NCBI GenBank assembly: GCA_025917655.1
Contig: CP084619.1
Coordinates: 62,001-126,000, forward strand
Direction of reading: 5' to 3'
Source of the DNA: Chlorella sorokiniana
Lineage: Eukaryota > Chlorophyta > Trebouxiophyceae > Chlorellales > Chlorellaceae
Length of the DNA: 64,000 bases
Below, in pieces: positions 31,813 to 42,729 of the stretch. The notes beneath the pieces were generated by a model. That model was given only the letters and a program-made list of their open reading frames with translations, made no database searches and was not told the DNA's origin. Made by a program: the position numbers and the translations under genes. Numbering within the stretch: the stretch's first letter is position 1; every line of letters starts with the position of its first letter.

Positions 31813-34800
31813 ATGGTGGATCACAAGGCGCCGCGTTCGAAAGCGCGACAGCCCCTAGCGGCGCTCGCGGCGCTGCTGGGCTTGTGTCTGCTGGCGGCAG
31901 CCCTCCTCCTCTCCAAGTGGTCTGCGCCTTCAACCAACAGCAGCGCTGAGCAGGCAAGTGGCTCTGCAACTGCGATGCTGGGCGGGCACAGAGTTGCTGG
32001 CAGCCTGCAGCGGCAGCAGGCTGCCGCGCCGGCAGGGCCACACCGGCGAGCGGGACGCACATGGCACCTGTTGGACTGCGGGCTTTGTGGGCCAGCCTGC
32101 CGCAAGCGCGGATTGGAGCTCGCTGCATGCCTTGTCACCCTCAAAGCTAGATTCTCGTAGGTCTTGGAGCTGCTGCAGCAGCTGCAGGCTGACGTGAAGG
32201 CGGGGCGGGGACGCCGCAGACGCCCGGCTGGAGGCTACCACTGCGCAGGTGGGGCGGGAAGCCGATGGTACTGCTGCTGCGGGCCTTGGGGTGCAACCAT
32301 GCCCTGCCCTGGTCCCCCTGTTTTGCCGCGGCTGCATCCACACCAGTCCGCCAGCGGCGCTGCGGCCTGCGTTGCTGCATGAATCGCGCGGCTTGCCACG
32401 GCGGCCCCGCCCCTGCCCCACCCCACCCCACACACCCACTACCCACCCATGCAGCTTCTACAGCTGCAAAGCAGCCTCGATGCCAGGGTGAAACAGCTGG
32501 CAAGGCTGGAGGAGTCTGCAAAGAACATGGTCAGCGGGAAGAGCGACCAGGGTGGGCCGGCAGCCCGCCGGCGCTTGACGGACAAGCTTTCAGAACAGCC
32601 TGCAACAGCAGTAGGTGCGGCAACGCGGATGTTTGTGTGTGTGTGTGAAGAGGGGGTGGGGAAGGGGGTGGGGTGTGTGGGGGTTGGGGGGGGGGGCGCG
32701 CGGAGGGCGGCGGCAGGGGGCTTGGCAGTTCCATCACGGACGTTTCCGCTGCCAAGCCGTGCCCAGGCCCGTTGCCCTCACAGCTTCCGCGCGCAACCTC
32801 ACCATGCTGACGTCTCGTCTTCCCTGGCTGTCCTCCCACTCACCCCCCTCGTTTCCATGTCTCCCTCCCCCTTCCCAGCGCACCTGGACAGCGAGGGGCA
32901 GTACCTGGCCTCCCCCTCCCTCGTCAAGCTGCCCGGAGGGCGGCTGCTGGTGGCGGCGGAGCGCGCGGTGACGTGGGCGGCCACCGAGGAAACGACGATG
33001 AAGCTCGTCGTGCACGCGTCGGACGGACGGCGGCGCCACCTGGCAGCAGGTGGCGACTGTGGGACCCATGAACTGGCCGCAGGTGCTTTGGGTGGGAGGG
33101 TGGGGGCGGGGCGCTGGCTTTCGTGTGACCCAACCTCGTTGTTTTCCGTGTTGCTGGTTGGCCCCTCCCAAGGATCGGCCCCTGGGTGCAGTCGGAGCGC
33201 TTGGCTGCAGACGGAGCCCAGCCGTCCGACCCGGCGCCCCCTCCCCTCCCCTCCCCCACCCACCCACCCACCCACCCGCCCATGCGCTGCCTGCGCAGCT
33301 GATCAGCTGTGCCAGCGGCGTCTACCTGATTGGCACGGAGCGCCACTTCTCGCCTGACAACAACCTTGTCATCAGCAAGATGCTGGATCAGAAAGGTGCG
33401 CCGTGCTGCGCTGCATCGCTGCTACTGCTGTAGCATCTGCTGTGCAGAGCTCATGCCACTCAGCTTGATGGGCGAAACCGGCCCGAGCCTCACGCAGAAT
33501 ATTCGAGCGGAAACTTGCACTGCGCTGTACTGCACTGTGTGGGGAGGGTGTTCCTGGGTGGAGCTCTAATTCTGTCGGTGCAGGATGGTCGGGGGCCAGC
33601 AGCCGGCCACCCGGCAGCGTGGCGCCCCCACGCGCCTGACGCGCTGCACTCTCGGCCCAGCTGCCGCGCTGCTGAGGCCGACTCGAGCGTTCGCTCCAGT
33701 GTGGGTTGGGCGCTGACGCAGCGGCGCCACCCCCCCCGGCCCCCTGATGCAGGCGTACGTTGGTCTGCTCCCACCAAGCTCACTCAAGGTCTCAGCGTGG
33801 TCAGGTGGGCGCAGGGACAGGACCAACTGTGCCTTTATAGCGGGGCAATGCTGGCGGTCTTGCTTTCTTTCTGGCAAGGTTTTAGACAGCAAGGGCAACG
33901 CCCGCACCAAGGCTTGCACAGAGGTCTGCAGCGTGGTCGCTGCCTCCGCTGCTGCTGCCGACGCCGGCTTCAGGCAGCGGCAGCCCTGGTGCCCGGGGCA
34001 GCCTGCGCAGCAGCGGCGCTGGGGTCGGCGCAGGGCTGCCCAGCTCCCGTCTGCGCCGCTCTTTACCGACACGCTTTGCACGCTTTGCACGCTTTGCACG
34101 CTCCTGCTCCTCGCGCATTGCCCGCCTGCGGGCTGGGCTTGCACGCGCCCTCGCCTCACCGCCCGCCGCCCCTTCCACCTTGCACCCGCGCAGCGCCAAC
34201 ACAGGCGTGGACGTCTCGCTGGGGCGGGTGACCAAGACGTTTGAGCTCATCCCTTCCATGGCCCAGCCGGTGGCGCAGACGCGGCTCACGCAGGCAAGCC
34301 CCTCCCACAGCCGCGTTGGGATGAGGGCGGGCAGCGCGCCACCGCGCCCACTTGCAAGTGAACGCACAACATGGCCCGTGTGCCCGGCTGGCGCTTTCCT
34401 CTGGCGCTGTCGGCCTTGGCGGCTCCCGCTGCCCAAGAAGCCTCTCGTGCTCACCACCTCGGTCCAAGAGCTTGAGTGCAGCCCCTGCCGGCCTCCCTGC
34501 CCCCCCCGCCTGCCTCCCCTGACCCTCGCCTATCGCTGTTGCGCCTGCCTGCCTGCTTGGACAAGGGCACAGCCCATGCAGCGCTGCCCCCTCTTCACGC
34601 CCGCCCGCGCTGCATGCAGGCGGTACAGGTCAGCGTGCAGGGCGGGGTGCATGGGGCCACCTGGGAGCACCCGCCGCTGCTGGAGCTGCCTGTCGCCTCC
34701 ACTGAGGGCTTCGTCCAGTACACGCTGGTCAAGGTGCGTTGTACTGCCCTGTGGCGCACACGCGTGTTTGAGATGCAGGGAAGAGGAAGGTGGCGGGAAG

Positions 34801-37800
34801 CTCCTGCTGTGCTGCACCCGTGGTTGCAGTCCTTGATAGTGGTGCCAGCCAGCGCGCCCTCCCCACTGGTCGCGCCGTGCAGTGACCCAGCCGCGCTCGG
34901 CCCAGCCGCTCACGCCTGCCGTGCGGTGGCTTGGTGGCCCGTTCCCGGGGCCTCTCCCGCCGGACACCAGTCCCGGTGTGCCGCCGCTGCCTGCGCAGGT
35001 GCCCTTCAAGGACAAGGCGCTCTTTTTCCGGATAGTCGGCCTGGATGCCGAGAGGGGGTGATCACGTGAGCGCCCTGCCAGCATGACACGCGCCCGTCTT
35101 GCCGCCGCACGGCCCTCTAGCCGCCGTTCTGAACTCGTCGCGTCGCCGGCACGGCTTGCGCGTTCATCCAAGTGGCCGCGGCGCCTCGCGCTGCTGGCGA
35201 CCTCATGGCTGGGCCCTGGGGCCCTGCTCCCAAGCATGATCTAAATCTCTCTTCAGACCAAGCGGTATCTAATCATACTGATATGGCCCGCCCTGGCTGC
35301 AGCGCGCGGCTGGAGCGCTTCAACCTCTTCTGGCAGGCTCAGCCCGCCACCCTGCCCGCCAACAGCACTCTGACGGCTGGCTCGGGTGAGGCTGCCCCCC
35401 CGGCCCTCCCGCGGCACGCCTGCCTCTCGCCGAACAGTTTGCCCCGCAACCCCATCCCCCACCACACCACGCACACAACGACCACCACAACCAGCCCACC
35501 CACCCACCACACCGCTGCCACCTTGCCCACCTCGTTTTGCCCTGCCTGGTTGCTCCGGCCATACACCCGGCACAACCGCACTGCCTTCCCAACCTCCTTT
35601 GCCCCCCACACGCACAAAACAAACATTAAAACTGCACGCAGGCGCCCACATCTACGGCGGCGTGGACTGGGTGGCCAGCGCCATGAGCGCCGACGAATCG
35701 AAAGGCAAGCCGCGACGGCGGCGGCATTGTTCCCCCTTGTCCACGCCGCTCTTGCTGCGCCCTCCGCCCTGACTCTGCCCCAGCTGCACGCCGCTCTCGC
35801 GGCGCCCACAGCCCTGACTCTGCCCCAGCTGCACGCTGCTTGCTGCCGCAGCCGGCTGCGGCTGGCTGGCTGGGCACGTCCCTTGCAACAGGGGCCGCCC
35901 CTGCCCGCTTCGCTGCCGCCGCTTCGCGTGTGCCGCCGTCTGGCGGGCGCCCCCACCACGGATTCTATTCAGCGACAACTCAGCAGGAGGTTGCCACGCC
36001 CCCACCCCCCAGACCTACGCGACCCCGCCGCTTGGGTGCTGTCGGCGGGACTGGGCAACCCCGCGTCCCTTCACAGCAACGAGATGCGGGCGCTGTTCGA
36101 CGCCGCCTTCCGCGGCGACGCCGCGGTGGGCCTGCTGTGCATGCCGTGCATGATGTGCATGCTGTGCCTGCTGTGCCTATCTCGTGTTGAGCATCCGACC
36201 GGGAAAGGGCCAGCCATGTGGGCCGCGGGCGCTGCGCTGCCTGCTGCGCATGCCGTGCCTGCCGCGCATTATTCTCCCGTCGGGCGTCCGACCAGGAAAG
36301 GGCCAGCCGTGTCGGCCGGGCAGCGCGCACACCCGCCCGCCGCCGTCGCCCCGCCAGGTGCGCAAGTCCATCATCGGCTTTGACGTGCCAGGGCTGGACA
36401 CGAGCAGCGCGTGGGAGGCGGGCTTCGGCAGCCTGTACTGGATGGAGGGGGTGGCCACGCGCCTGCGGGACAAGCACGGCGGTGGGTTGTACCGCTGCGC
36501 TGCGCCGCTCACCCCCCGCCAACTCCTCCTGTCTGAGCGGGCGCCCCCTGCCTGTCTGCACCTGCCTGCTTCCTGCTAGCGCCCGTCGTTCCGAGCATCC
36601 TGCGGGATGAGCACCGCCCAATCGCCCGCTCTGCATCAGCCGTGCCCTGCCAGGATCCTTGCGCTGCCTGCCCCTGCGCTGCACCTTACTGCCGCGCCCG
36701 CCGTGGCTACCACCGGCAACCGCCGCCCACTTTCACTGCGCACTTTCGCCCTTCGTGTCCCCCGCCCTGCCCGGCCGGCCGTGCTCCTTCGCCCGTTCCA
36801 CCCATCGCAACCCGTTTTGTGCCTGCTAAGCCGCCGCGCCGCCTCCTGTGCCCGCACCCACATGTGCCCGCATGCTCCCCTCGCAGGCAGCAACCGCCTG
36901 CTGAGCATCATGCGCGTCAACAACGACATGCTGTGCGACCTGGCGGCGCTGGTGGAGCTCGACGACTCCTCGCTGCTGGCGCCAGCAAACGGCAGCCGGC
37001 CCGAGGGCGGCGGCCGCCTTGCAGCGCGCTTCCTGCGCTTCGCCTTCGTCCCGGGGCTGGGGTGGGCCACCCCGCCATCCTGTACGACGAGGCGAGCATT
37101 TCTTTCTTCCTTCTTTCTGCTTTCTTTCTTTCGAGGGCACGCAGGGGCGGCGGCTGGATGGACGGTGTGTAGGGACGGATGTGGTGGGTGCGCGGGTGGC
37201 GGCGGTGGGCTTGGCGTGTGTTGGAGCATACAGCAACGTTGCTGGTTGTTTTGATTTGGGGGTTTTGGCAGGGCGAGTCGCAGGGCCAGGGGGAGGGTGT
37301 GCTTTGTCTGGGCGCACGTTTCTTCCTCAGGGTCTTGACCCTGCACGGCCACAACGGGCCACCTCCCGCACACCTCCCTCACGCCCGCCCCGGCCGCTGC
37401 ACCTCGCGGTACCACAGAGGTGCGACCCGTACCGCCCTGCCGCTCCCGCCGTGCCGCAGAAGTCGGACCTGTACTGGATGACGACCAACCTGAACCGCGA
37501 CGCCACCCGCAGCTGGAAGCCTCCCGACACCCCCGGCGGCGCCACCCCGCAGCTCCACATCACCGCTTTCTCCAAATGCGAGGTGGATCGTTCCACGCTG
37601 GCGCTGTACTACTCCAGGTGGGGGCGTACTGCTTCCTGAGGACGGGTTGCCCTGACTCAATGCCACAAGATGGGAGGGTCACAACAAGGAGAGGGATGAA
37701 GGGAAGACGGGAGTGTTGGGGTACAAGAGGGCGGGGCGCGGGTGCCGGCGCCGGACCCCTGTGTGCACCTCCCTGCCCCCCATGATCACGATTGCCCACC

Positions 37801-38938
37801 ACAGCCCGTGGCCATCAGCGCTTGCTGCCGGCATGCGTCATGCTGACTGCCTTCGCTCCCTCCCTCCCTCCCTCCCTCCCTCCCTCCCTCCCTGCCTGCC
37901 TGCTGCAGCAACCTGGTCAGCTGGGTGATGGCCGGCATGGTGGACTACCACATCTCGCTCGGCCGCCACTTTGCCTACCCCCACATGCTCATAGACGGTG
38001 GGCGGGGGGGTGGACGTGCGTGTGGGTGCAGCCGTGTGGGGTGCTTGTCGGTCTGCGGTTGCACTGGGGTGAGGCGGGCGGGCAGGCGGGGCCTGCCGCC
38101 CAGTGCAGCTGGGCGCCTTGGCAGCAGGCGCGGCGGCAGCGGGAGGCAGCACAGGCCGGCGGAGCTCAGCCGTGCGCTGAACAGCTGCGAGCTGCCTCGC
38201 AGCCAGCCGCCCGAAGCCCTCCCGCCCTTGCCCCCACCCCACCCCACCCCTCCCCCACCACACCACTCCACACCCCCACCCCAACCCCACCGGCCCCCAC
38301 CCACCCACACCGGCACCTTGCCAGGCGCCGACCTGCTGGTTGTGACGCGTGCCGCCTTTGCGCCCTGGTCCCCGGACCCTGCGGCCCCGCTGGACCCCTT
38401 CTACAACAACCACAACTCCAACTCCATCGCCTTCCACAGGCACGCAAATCATCGCTGTGCAGTGTACAGCACGCATGCGGTGCATAGCACGCATGTATCT
38501 TGCATTGCGACAGTCCACCTCAGCGCGGTGCACACGCGGTGGCGGTGGTGGCATGCGTGGCTGTGTGTGGGGGGCTCTCGGTCGCTGCAGCGCTGCTGGG
38601 CAGGTGGACCTGGACGGCGCGTGTTGGAAGGGCGCCGCCAGCGAGGGGCAGCGCACTCGACGGCGCCGCTCCTGGAGAGCGCCCAACACCACCCCACACC
38701 CCTCCCCAACCCCGGCAGGGTGAAGAACTTCCGGCAGTACGCTAACACCGAGTGGGTGCTGTACCAGGGCCCCTACTCACAGTTTCCGCGCCGTACCGCC
38801 ATGAAGGACGAGGTGGAAAGCGCGGAAGGGAAGGCGTTTGTGGAGGGCGTGGCGGCAGCACAGGAAGCGGCGGACAAGGCGGCGGCTGCGGATGCCGCCG
38901 CGCTGCAGAGGAGCGGCAAGCACGGCCGGCAGCGGTAG
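31813..38938 (+). CDS. Type II membrane protein with sialidase (six-bladed propeller) fold
   Basis: Predicted Golgi or cell-surface glycan-binding or glycan-cleaving protein. The N-terminus is short and basic (MVDHKAPRSKARQ) followed by a signal anchor LAALAALLGLCLLAAALLL. Next comes a coiled-coil stem (LELLQQLQADV; LLQLQSSLDARVKQLARLEE) near 32.16-32.55 kb. The sialidase part starts YLASPSLVKLPGGRLLVAAE near 32.9 kb, followed by an Asp-box-like SDG...ATWQQ near 33.03 kb. Further blade exons include LISCASGVYLIGTERHFSPD, SIIGFDVPGLDTSSAWEAGF, LLSIMRVNNDMLCDLAALVE and LYWMTTNLNRDATRSWKPP. The end has GADLLVVTRAA, NNHNSNSIAFHR, VKNFRQYANTEWVLYQG and a stop at 38,938. The HNSN...FHRVKNFR end is typical of algal and bacterial sialidase-like proteins. 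I did not locate the full Arg triad, so catalysis is unproven. The first intron appears to use a GC donor. Exon-by-exon limits are approximate. Confidence 0.75.
37857..37894 (+). repeat. (TCCC)n microsatellite at a 3' splice site
   Basis: About nine TCCC units followed by CTGCCTGCCTGCTGCAG. It directly forms the pyrimidine tract of the acceptor for the exon coding LVSWVMAGMVDYHISLGRHF. Confidence 0.85.
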
Positions 38939-39021
38939 CTTGGCGGCGCTCCGGCAGCCTTGCGACAGCACTGCTTTTCATCTGGCCTGCTGCAGCTGCC
39001 AAATCTGCAGGCACTGCCTCC

Positions 39022-39092
39022 AGGACAATAAACGCGCTTCCAGGACAATGAACGCGCTTCCAGGACAATAAATGCGCTTCCAGGACAATAAA
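39022..39092 (+). repeat. 20-bp tandem repeat downstream of the sialidase-like gene
   Basis: Four copies of a 20-base unit (CCAGGACAATAAACGCGCTT with variants), starting about 85 bases after the stop at 38,938. Three copies contain AATAAA. It probably lies in the 3' untranslated region. Whether AATAAA acts in 3' processing here is unknown, since algal genes normally use TGTAA. Confidence 0.85.
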
Positions 39093-39360
39093 TGCTCCAA
39101 GCACATTCGATTTTTCATTTTGAGCTCAAGCATTGTGAGAGTCGTTATTCAGTGCACAGGAGTTCAGTTCAGGTGGCGGAGTAGCAAGATAAGGGAGGAA
39201 AGTGATTGCGGGGTGTGGCCGCCGCGCTGTCAACGACAGGGTTGGCCGGAAGCTCTCAGGCCGCCTTATTGTATCTTCTAGATGCTGAGTTCAGGGACCA
39301 TCGCTGGTCAGCGCGCTGCTGGGCAGCAGATGTTGCCCGCCTGCTCGCCGCTGACGAGCG

Positions 39361-40744
39361 CTACAAGCGTGCGGTCGGGAAGCCAAGCAGCCTGAAGTCA
39401 TCATCAAAGTATGTGCGGATGTCGCACAGCGCTGCAGGTGGGGGCAGCAGGCGCGAGGGTTGCGAGTGATGCACACGCGTGGCTGAAGCATGGCGGTCCA
39501 AACGCCGCGGCTTCCGCGGCGCTCAGAACAGACACAGGGGGACCCCCGCCAGCCGACCCACCAGAGTTGCCCATGTACATCTCGGCGTAAGACTTGCGCT
39601 TGGCTTCTTCGGCGCTGCAGCGCGCAGGGGTTTCGTTGGGCTCAGCCCCTGCCTGCCAGGTGGGGTGTGCTGGCACGAGGCACGCCAGGCAGCCTTCCAA
39701 CACACGCCCCACCTGTCTGAAGATTCCACCAGCGAGTAGCTGGACTGAGCCTCGATGCTGTTCAGCTTCAGCACAGAAGTGATGTTGAGGGGGGCAGCCC
39801 CTCCGGCCGCCGGCTGTTCAGGAGCTCAATCAAATCCTGCGGGCAGCACCGTCGCGCACGCTCGGCGCCCGCACACCGAGCCCCGTCTCTCTTTGGCGGC
39901 GGCAGTCCCCCGGGCAGGCACGGCCCGCCCGCCTGGCGGCCATGCCTCCATCCCTCACCCTTCCCAACAGAGGGCGGGCGGGCAGCAGGGAATTGGCAGG
40001 CATTAGTGCGCCCCCATCCCAGCTGAGCGACTGGCTGAGCGACTGGCGCCGCCGCCACTCGCCTGGAAGTCGTCATCAAAGCGCTCCGACCTCCCCAGGA
40101 AGTCAACCGCTGGCTGCCCGTCCTCTGTGAAGAGGCAGGAGGGGGTCTGCGCCTCGATGTGCTCCAGTACAAAACCGTACCGCTCCTTGCAGCAGCTGCC
40201 GTACCTGCGCCACGCGGGCGGGGGAGGGCGCACGCCAGCTGGGCTCGGCAGCCGACAGGCAGGCGGACCCTGCTGCCAGTCGGCGGCCCCTCCAGCGGCA
40301 GCGCATGCAGGGGCGCAGTGCACGCTTCGAGTTGAGTTGAAAGGCCAGCCGCGGCGCACTTGCGGTAGCAGAGCGCGCCGGCCAGCGGGGGCGCCGCCGC
40401 GAAGCTGGTGAAGGGCGCGTGGCACTCCGGCTCGATCGCCCGCTTGTTGTTGTACCTGTAGCTGCTGATGGCGCGGCTCCAGGGGTTGCGCGCAAAGGAG
40501 AACACTGCGGGCGGCACAAGCGCGGCGTTGAGTGCGCAGCGTGGGCAGCGCCTTGAGAGGGGGCGTGCGCAGGCAGGTGCCTGAGGTGCGTGCTGCGAGC
40601 GCCCGCACACTCCCCACCCGCCTGAGTGGCCCCCGCACCCACACACACCGCCCACCCACCCACCCACCCAGCCGAGCCCCCCCCAACACACACACAAGTC
40701 GCTACCCACCCACCCAACCGCCCACCCCAGCCCCACCCGACACC

Positions 40745-40812
<68 letters not shown>

Positions 40813-41991
40813 CACACCTGTGTAGTCCTGCCAGATGCGCTGCACCTCATCTGGGTCTGTCAAGTACTCCAGGCACATCGGCCGCCCCTGGCACCTCTTG
40901 TCGCACACCGCCGGCCCGCCTTGCCTGCACAACACGCGTGGGGTGCGGCGGCGAGCGCACCCGGCCACGCACAATCCGCGTCAGTTGACTGCCTGCGAAA
41001 CGCGTCAGGGCGCGGGCGCCGCCGGTGCACACCGCAGCGCGGCGCTGCGCAGCTGGCAGCCCGCGCCGGGCGCTGCCCGCCGACCGCCCCGCCGACACGC
41101 ACTGGCAGGAAAGAAAGAAGGAAAGAAAGAGAGAAAGAAAGGAAGAAAGAAACGGACGCACTGGCAGGCGATGGGGTGGTTCTTCAGGCCCAGCGAGTTG
41201 GTGAGCGTGGTGCCGCCAATCTTGGTGGTTCTCACGAAGATTACTTTTCTGGTGCGGTCCACCAGGTAGTGGCAGGAGGGGAGCGGCGAGCGCAGCGCGG
41301 CGCTGGGCAAGCCGCGCAGCTCCCCCGCCTCCCACCTGTGAGCAGCGGGAAGAGGGCCGGAACGGCCTGCGATCGAGTGTGCAGGTGGGCGACGGCTGCT
41401 GGGCGGGAGCAGCCCCCAGGCCGGGGCCAGCCTCCTGCCGCTGCTGCCACCCTGCATGCAGCAGCCGCGAGGGGTCGGGCGCCCCTGTGCCGCTGCTCAC
41501 CGCGCCGCGGTGTCCAGCCAGGCGGCGAGCCTGCGGCTTTCGTTGTGCAGGGCGCCGATGGGCCCAAAGGGGTCCATGTTGACCATGTGCGCCATGGCGG
41601 AGCGGAAGCCGGCCGGAAGGCCCGCCTTGCGCTGGCGCCCGTGGACGCGGGCGGGCGCGTTGATCAGCCCGTCAACCTCCTGCCAGCTCACCGGTGCCTG
41701 GCTGCCCCGGCTGGCCGCCAGCCTGCGAGGTGCATGCGCTGCGCTGCTGCCGCCGTCCGGGACGCTGCCGCTGCCAAGGGAAGGGTCCCAGGCGGTTGCG
41801 GTGCCGTCGGGCCGCTTGCCGCAATATCGCAGCCATGCCATCATCTGCTGCCTGGCTGCTGTTTCTCGCTGCCTCTCATGTCCGGAAACACTCGCCTGCA
41901 AGGCTGACTTGATTGTCAAGGCTGCCACGAGCAGCAAGACGGCTCCCACTGACTGTCGCAAGAGTGGCCGGCTGCCCCGCTTGGTGGTCAT
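39361..41991 (-). CDS. Golgi-type carbohydrate sulfotransferase 1
   Basis: Transfers sulfate from PAPS to a glycan, predicted in the Golgi lumen. Start ATG 41,991 (MTTKRGSRPLLRQ) leads into a signal anchor VGAVLLLVAALTIKSAL, the usual type II layout. Exon 1 ends at 41,500. The next exon has the 5'-phosphosulfate loop, VIFVRTTKIGGTTLTNSLGL (41.26-41.20 kb). Then come GRPMCLEYLTDPDEVQRIW near 40.87 kb, the 3'-phosphate block FSFARNPWSRAISSYRYNN near 40.48 kb with its Arg and Ser, CCKERYGFVLEHIEAQ near 40.17 kb, DLIELLNSRRPEGLP near 39.82 kb, EAKRKSYAEMYMGNSG near 39.58 kb and DIRTYFDDDFRLLGF with stop at 39,361. One C seems missing in the run at 39,791-39,796. It pairs head to head with a paralogue that has the same block order. 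Substrate unknown. Confidence 0.83.
40742..40818 (+). repeat. (CA)n microsatellite at a sulfotransferase 1 donor site
   Basis: CA dinucleotides, interrupted once or twice. On the coding (minus) strand the GT run begins immediately at the 5' splice site after the exon ending in WQDYT. The translated His-Thr or Val-Cys repeat frames here are artefacts. Confidence 0.85.
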
Positions 41992-42729
41992 TTGCTGACT
42001 CTGCGTCAATGCAGTCCCCAAGCAGCTGGGACCGGCAGAACTGCTCAGTGTGTGGGTGCTGGCAGCGGAGGAGTGTCCCTTCAAGAGAAAATTACGTCGG
42101 GCAGCTAAACGTTGGCCATATTAATCTTGAGCTACGATGCCAACCGCTTGAACAAGAGGCATGCGCTGAGGTGGCGGCGCCAAGGAAACTGGGAGCGCAA
42201 TTGATGCAGCCAGTTCGATTCACTGTGGGGGCGCTCGGTTACTGATGTCGACATCACCCACAACGATTTGTCTAGATGTAATGTGGGGGCTGGGCGTTCC
42301 GCTACGCATCTGGGACTGGCGTCTACAAGCACACTCTGGAAATTTGCCGCCGGGCCGGCGGACAAATACACCAGGAGCTGCAGCGCCATGCCTCCGACGG
42401 GGTTTGCACACCCTCGTGTGCACCTTTCAGACCTCTTAGCATTCGGGGCTGATCACAATGATCTGATTCGCTCTGCAGACCGGCTGTCTCTGGGCCACCG
42501 CAGCCAACCATGGGACCCTTTCCAGTGATCCTCGCAATGGGCAACAGCGATGGGCTCAGTGTACACGTTTGTGACGACTTTTTCCCATTCGAACAGTCAC
42601 AATGTCCTGCCCTGACCAGTGCCGGGTACAGAAGCTGGTTCGGCGGCTTCAGTTTGATGGCGTCGTTCAAAACTCATTGCGCTCGTATTGGGACATCGGA
42701 CTCATGTGCAGCAAAGAAAGCCAATCAGG
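41992..42729. promoter_or_regulatory. Shared region between divergent sulfotransferase genes
   Basis: About 740 bases between the two divergent ATGs, of visibly lower GC than the coding flanks, with only short open frames. It probably contains both promoters and 5' untranslated regions. No TATA box or repeated element is obvious. Confidence 0.5.

Noticed and set aside
39026-39088. AATAAA copies as definite poly(A) signals
   Set aside because: Green algae normally use TGTAA. The AATAAA copies belong to a tandem repeat and their use is unproven.
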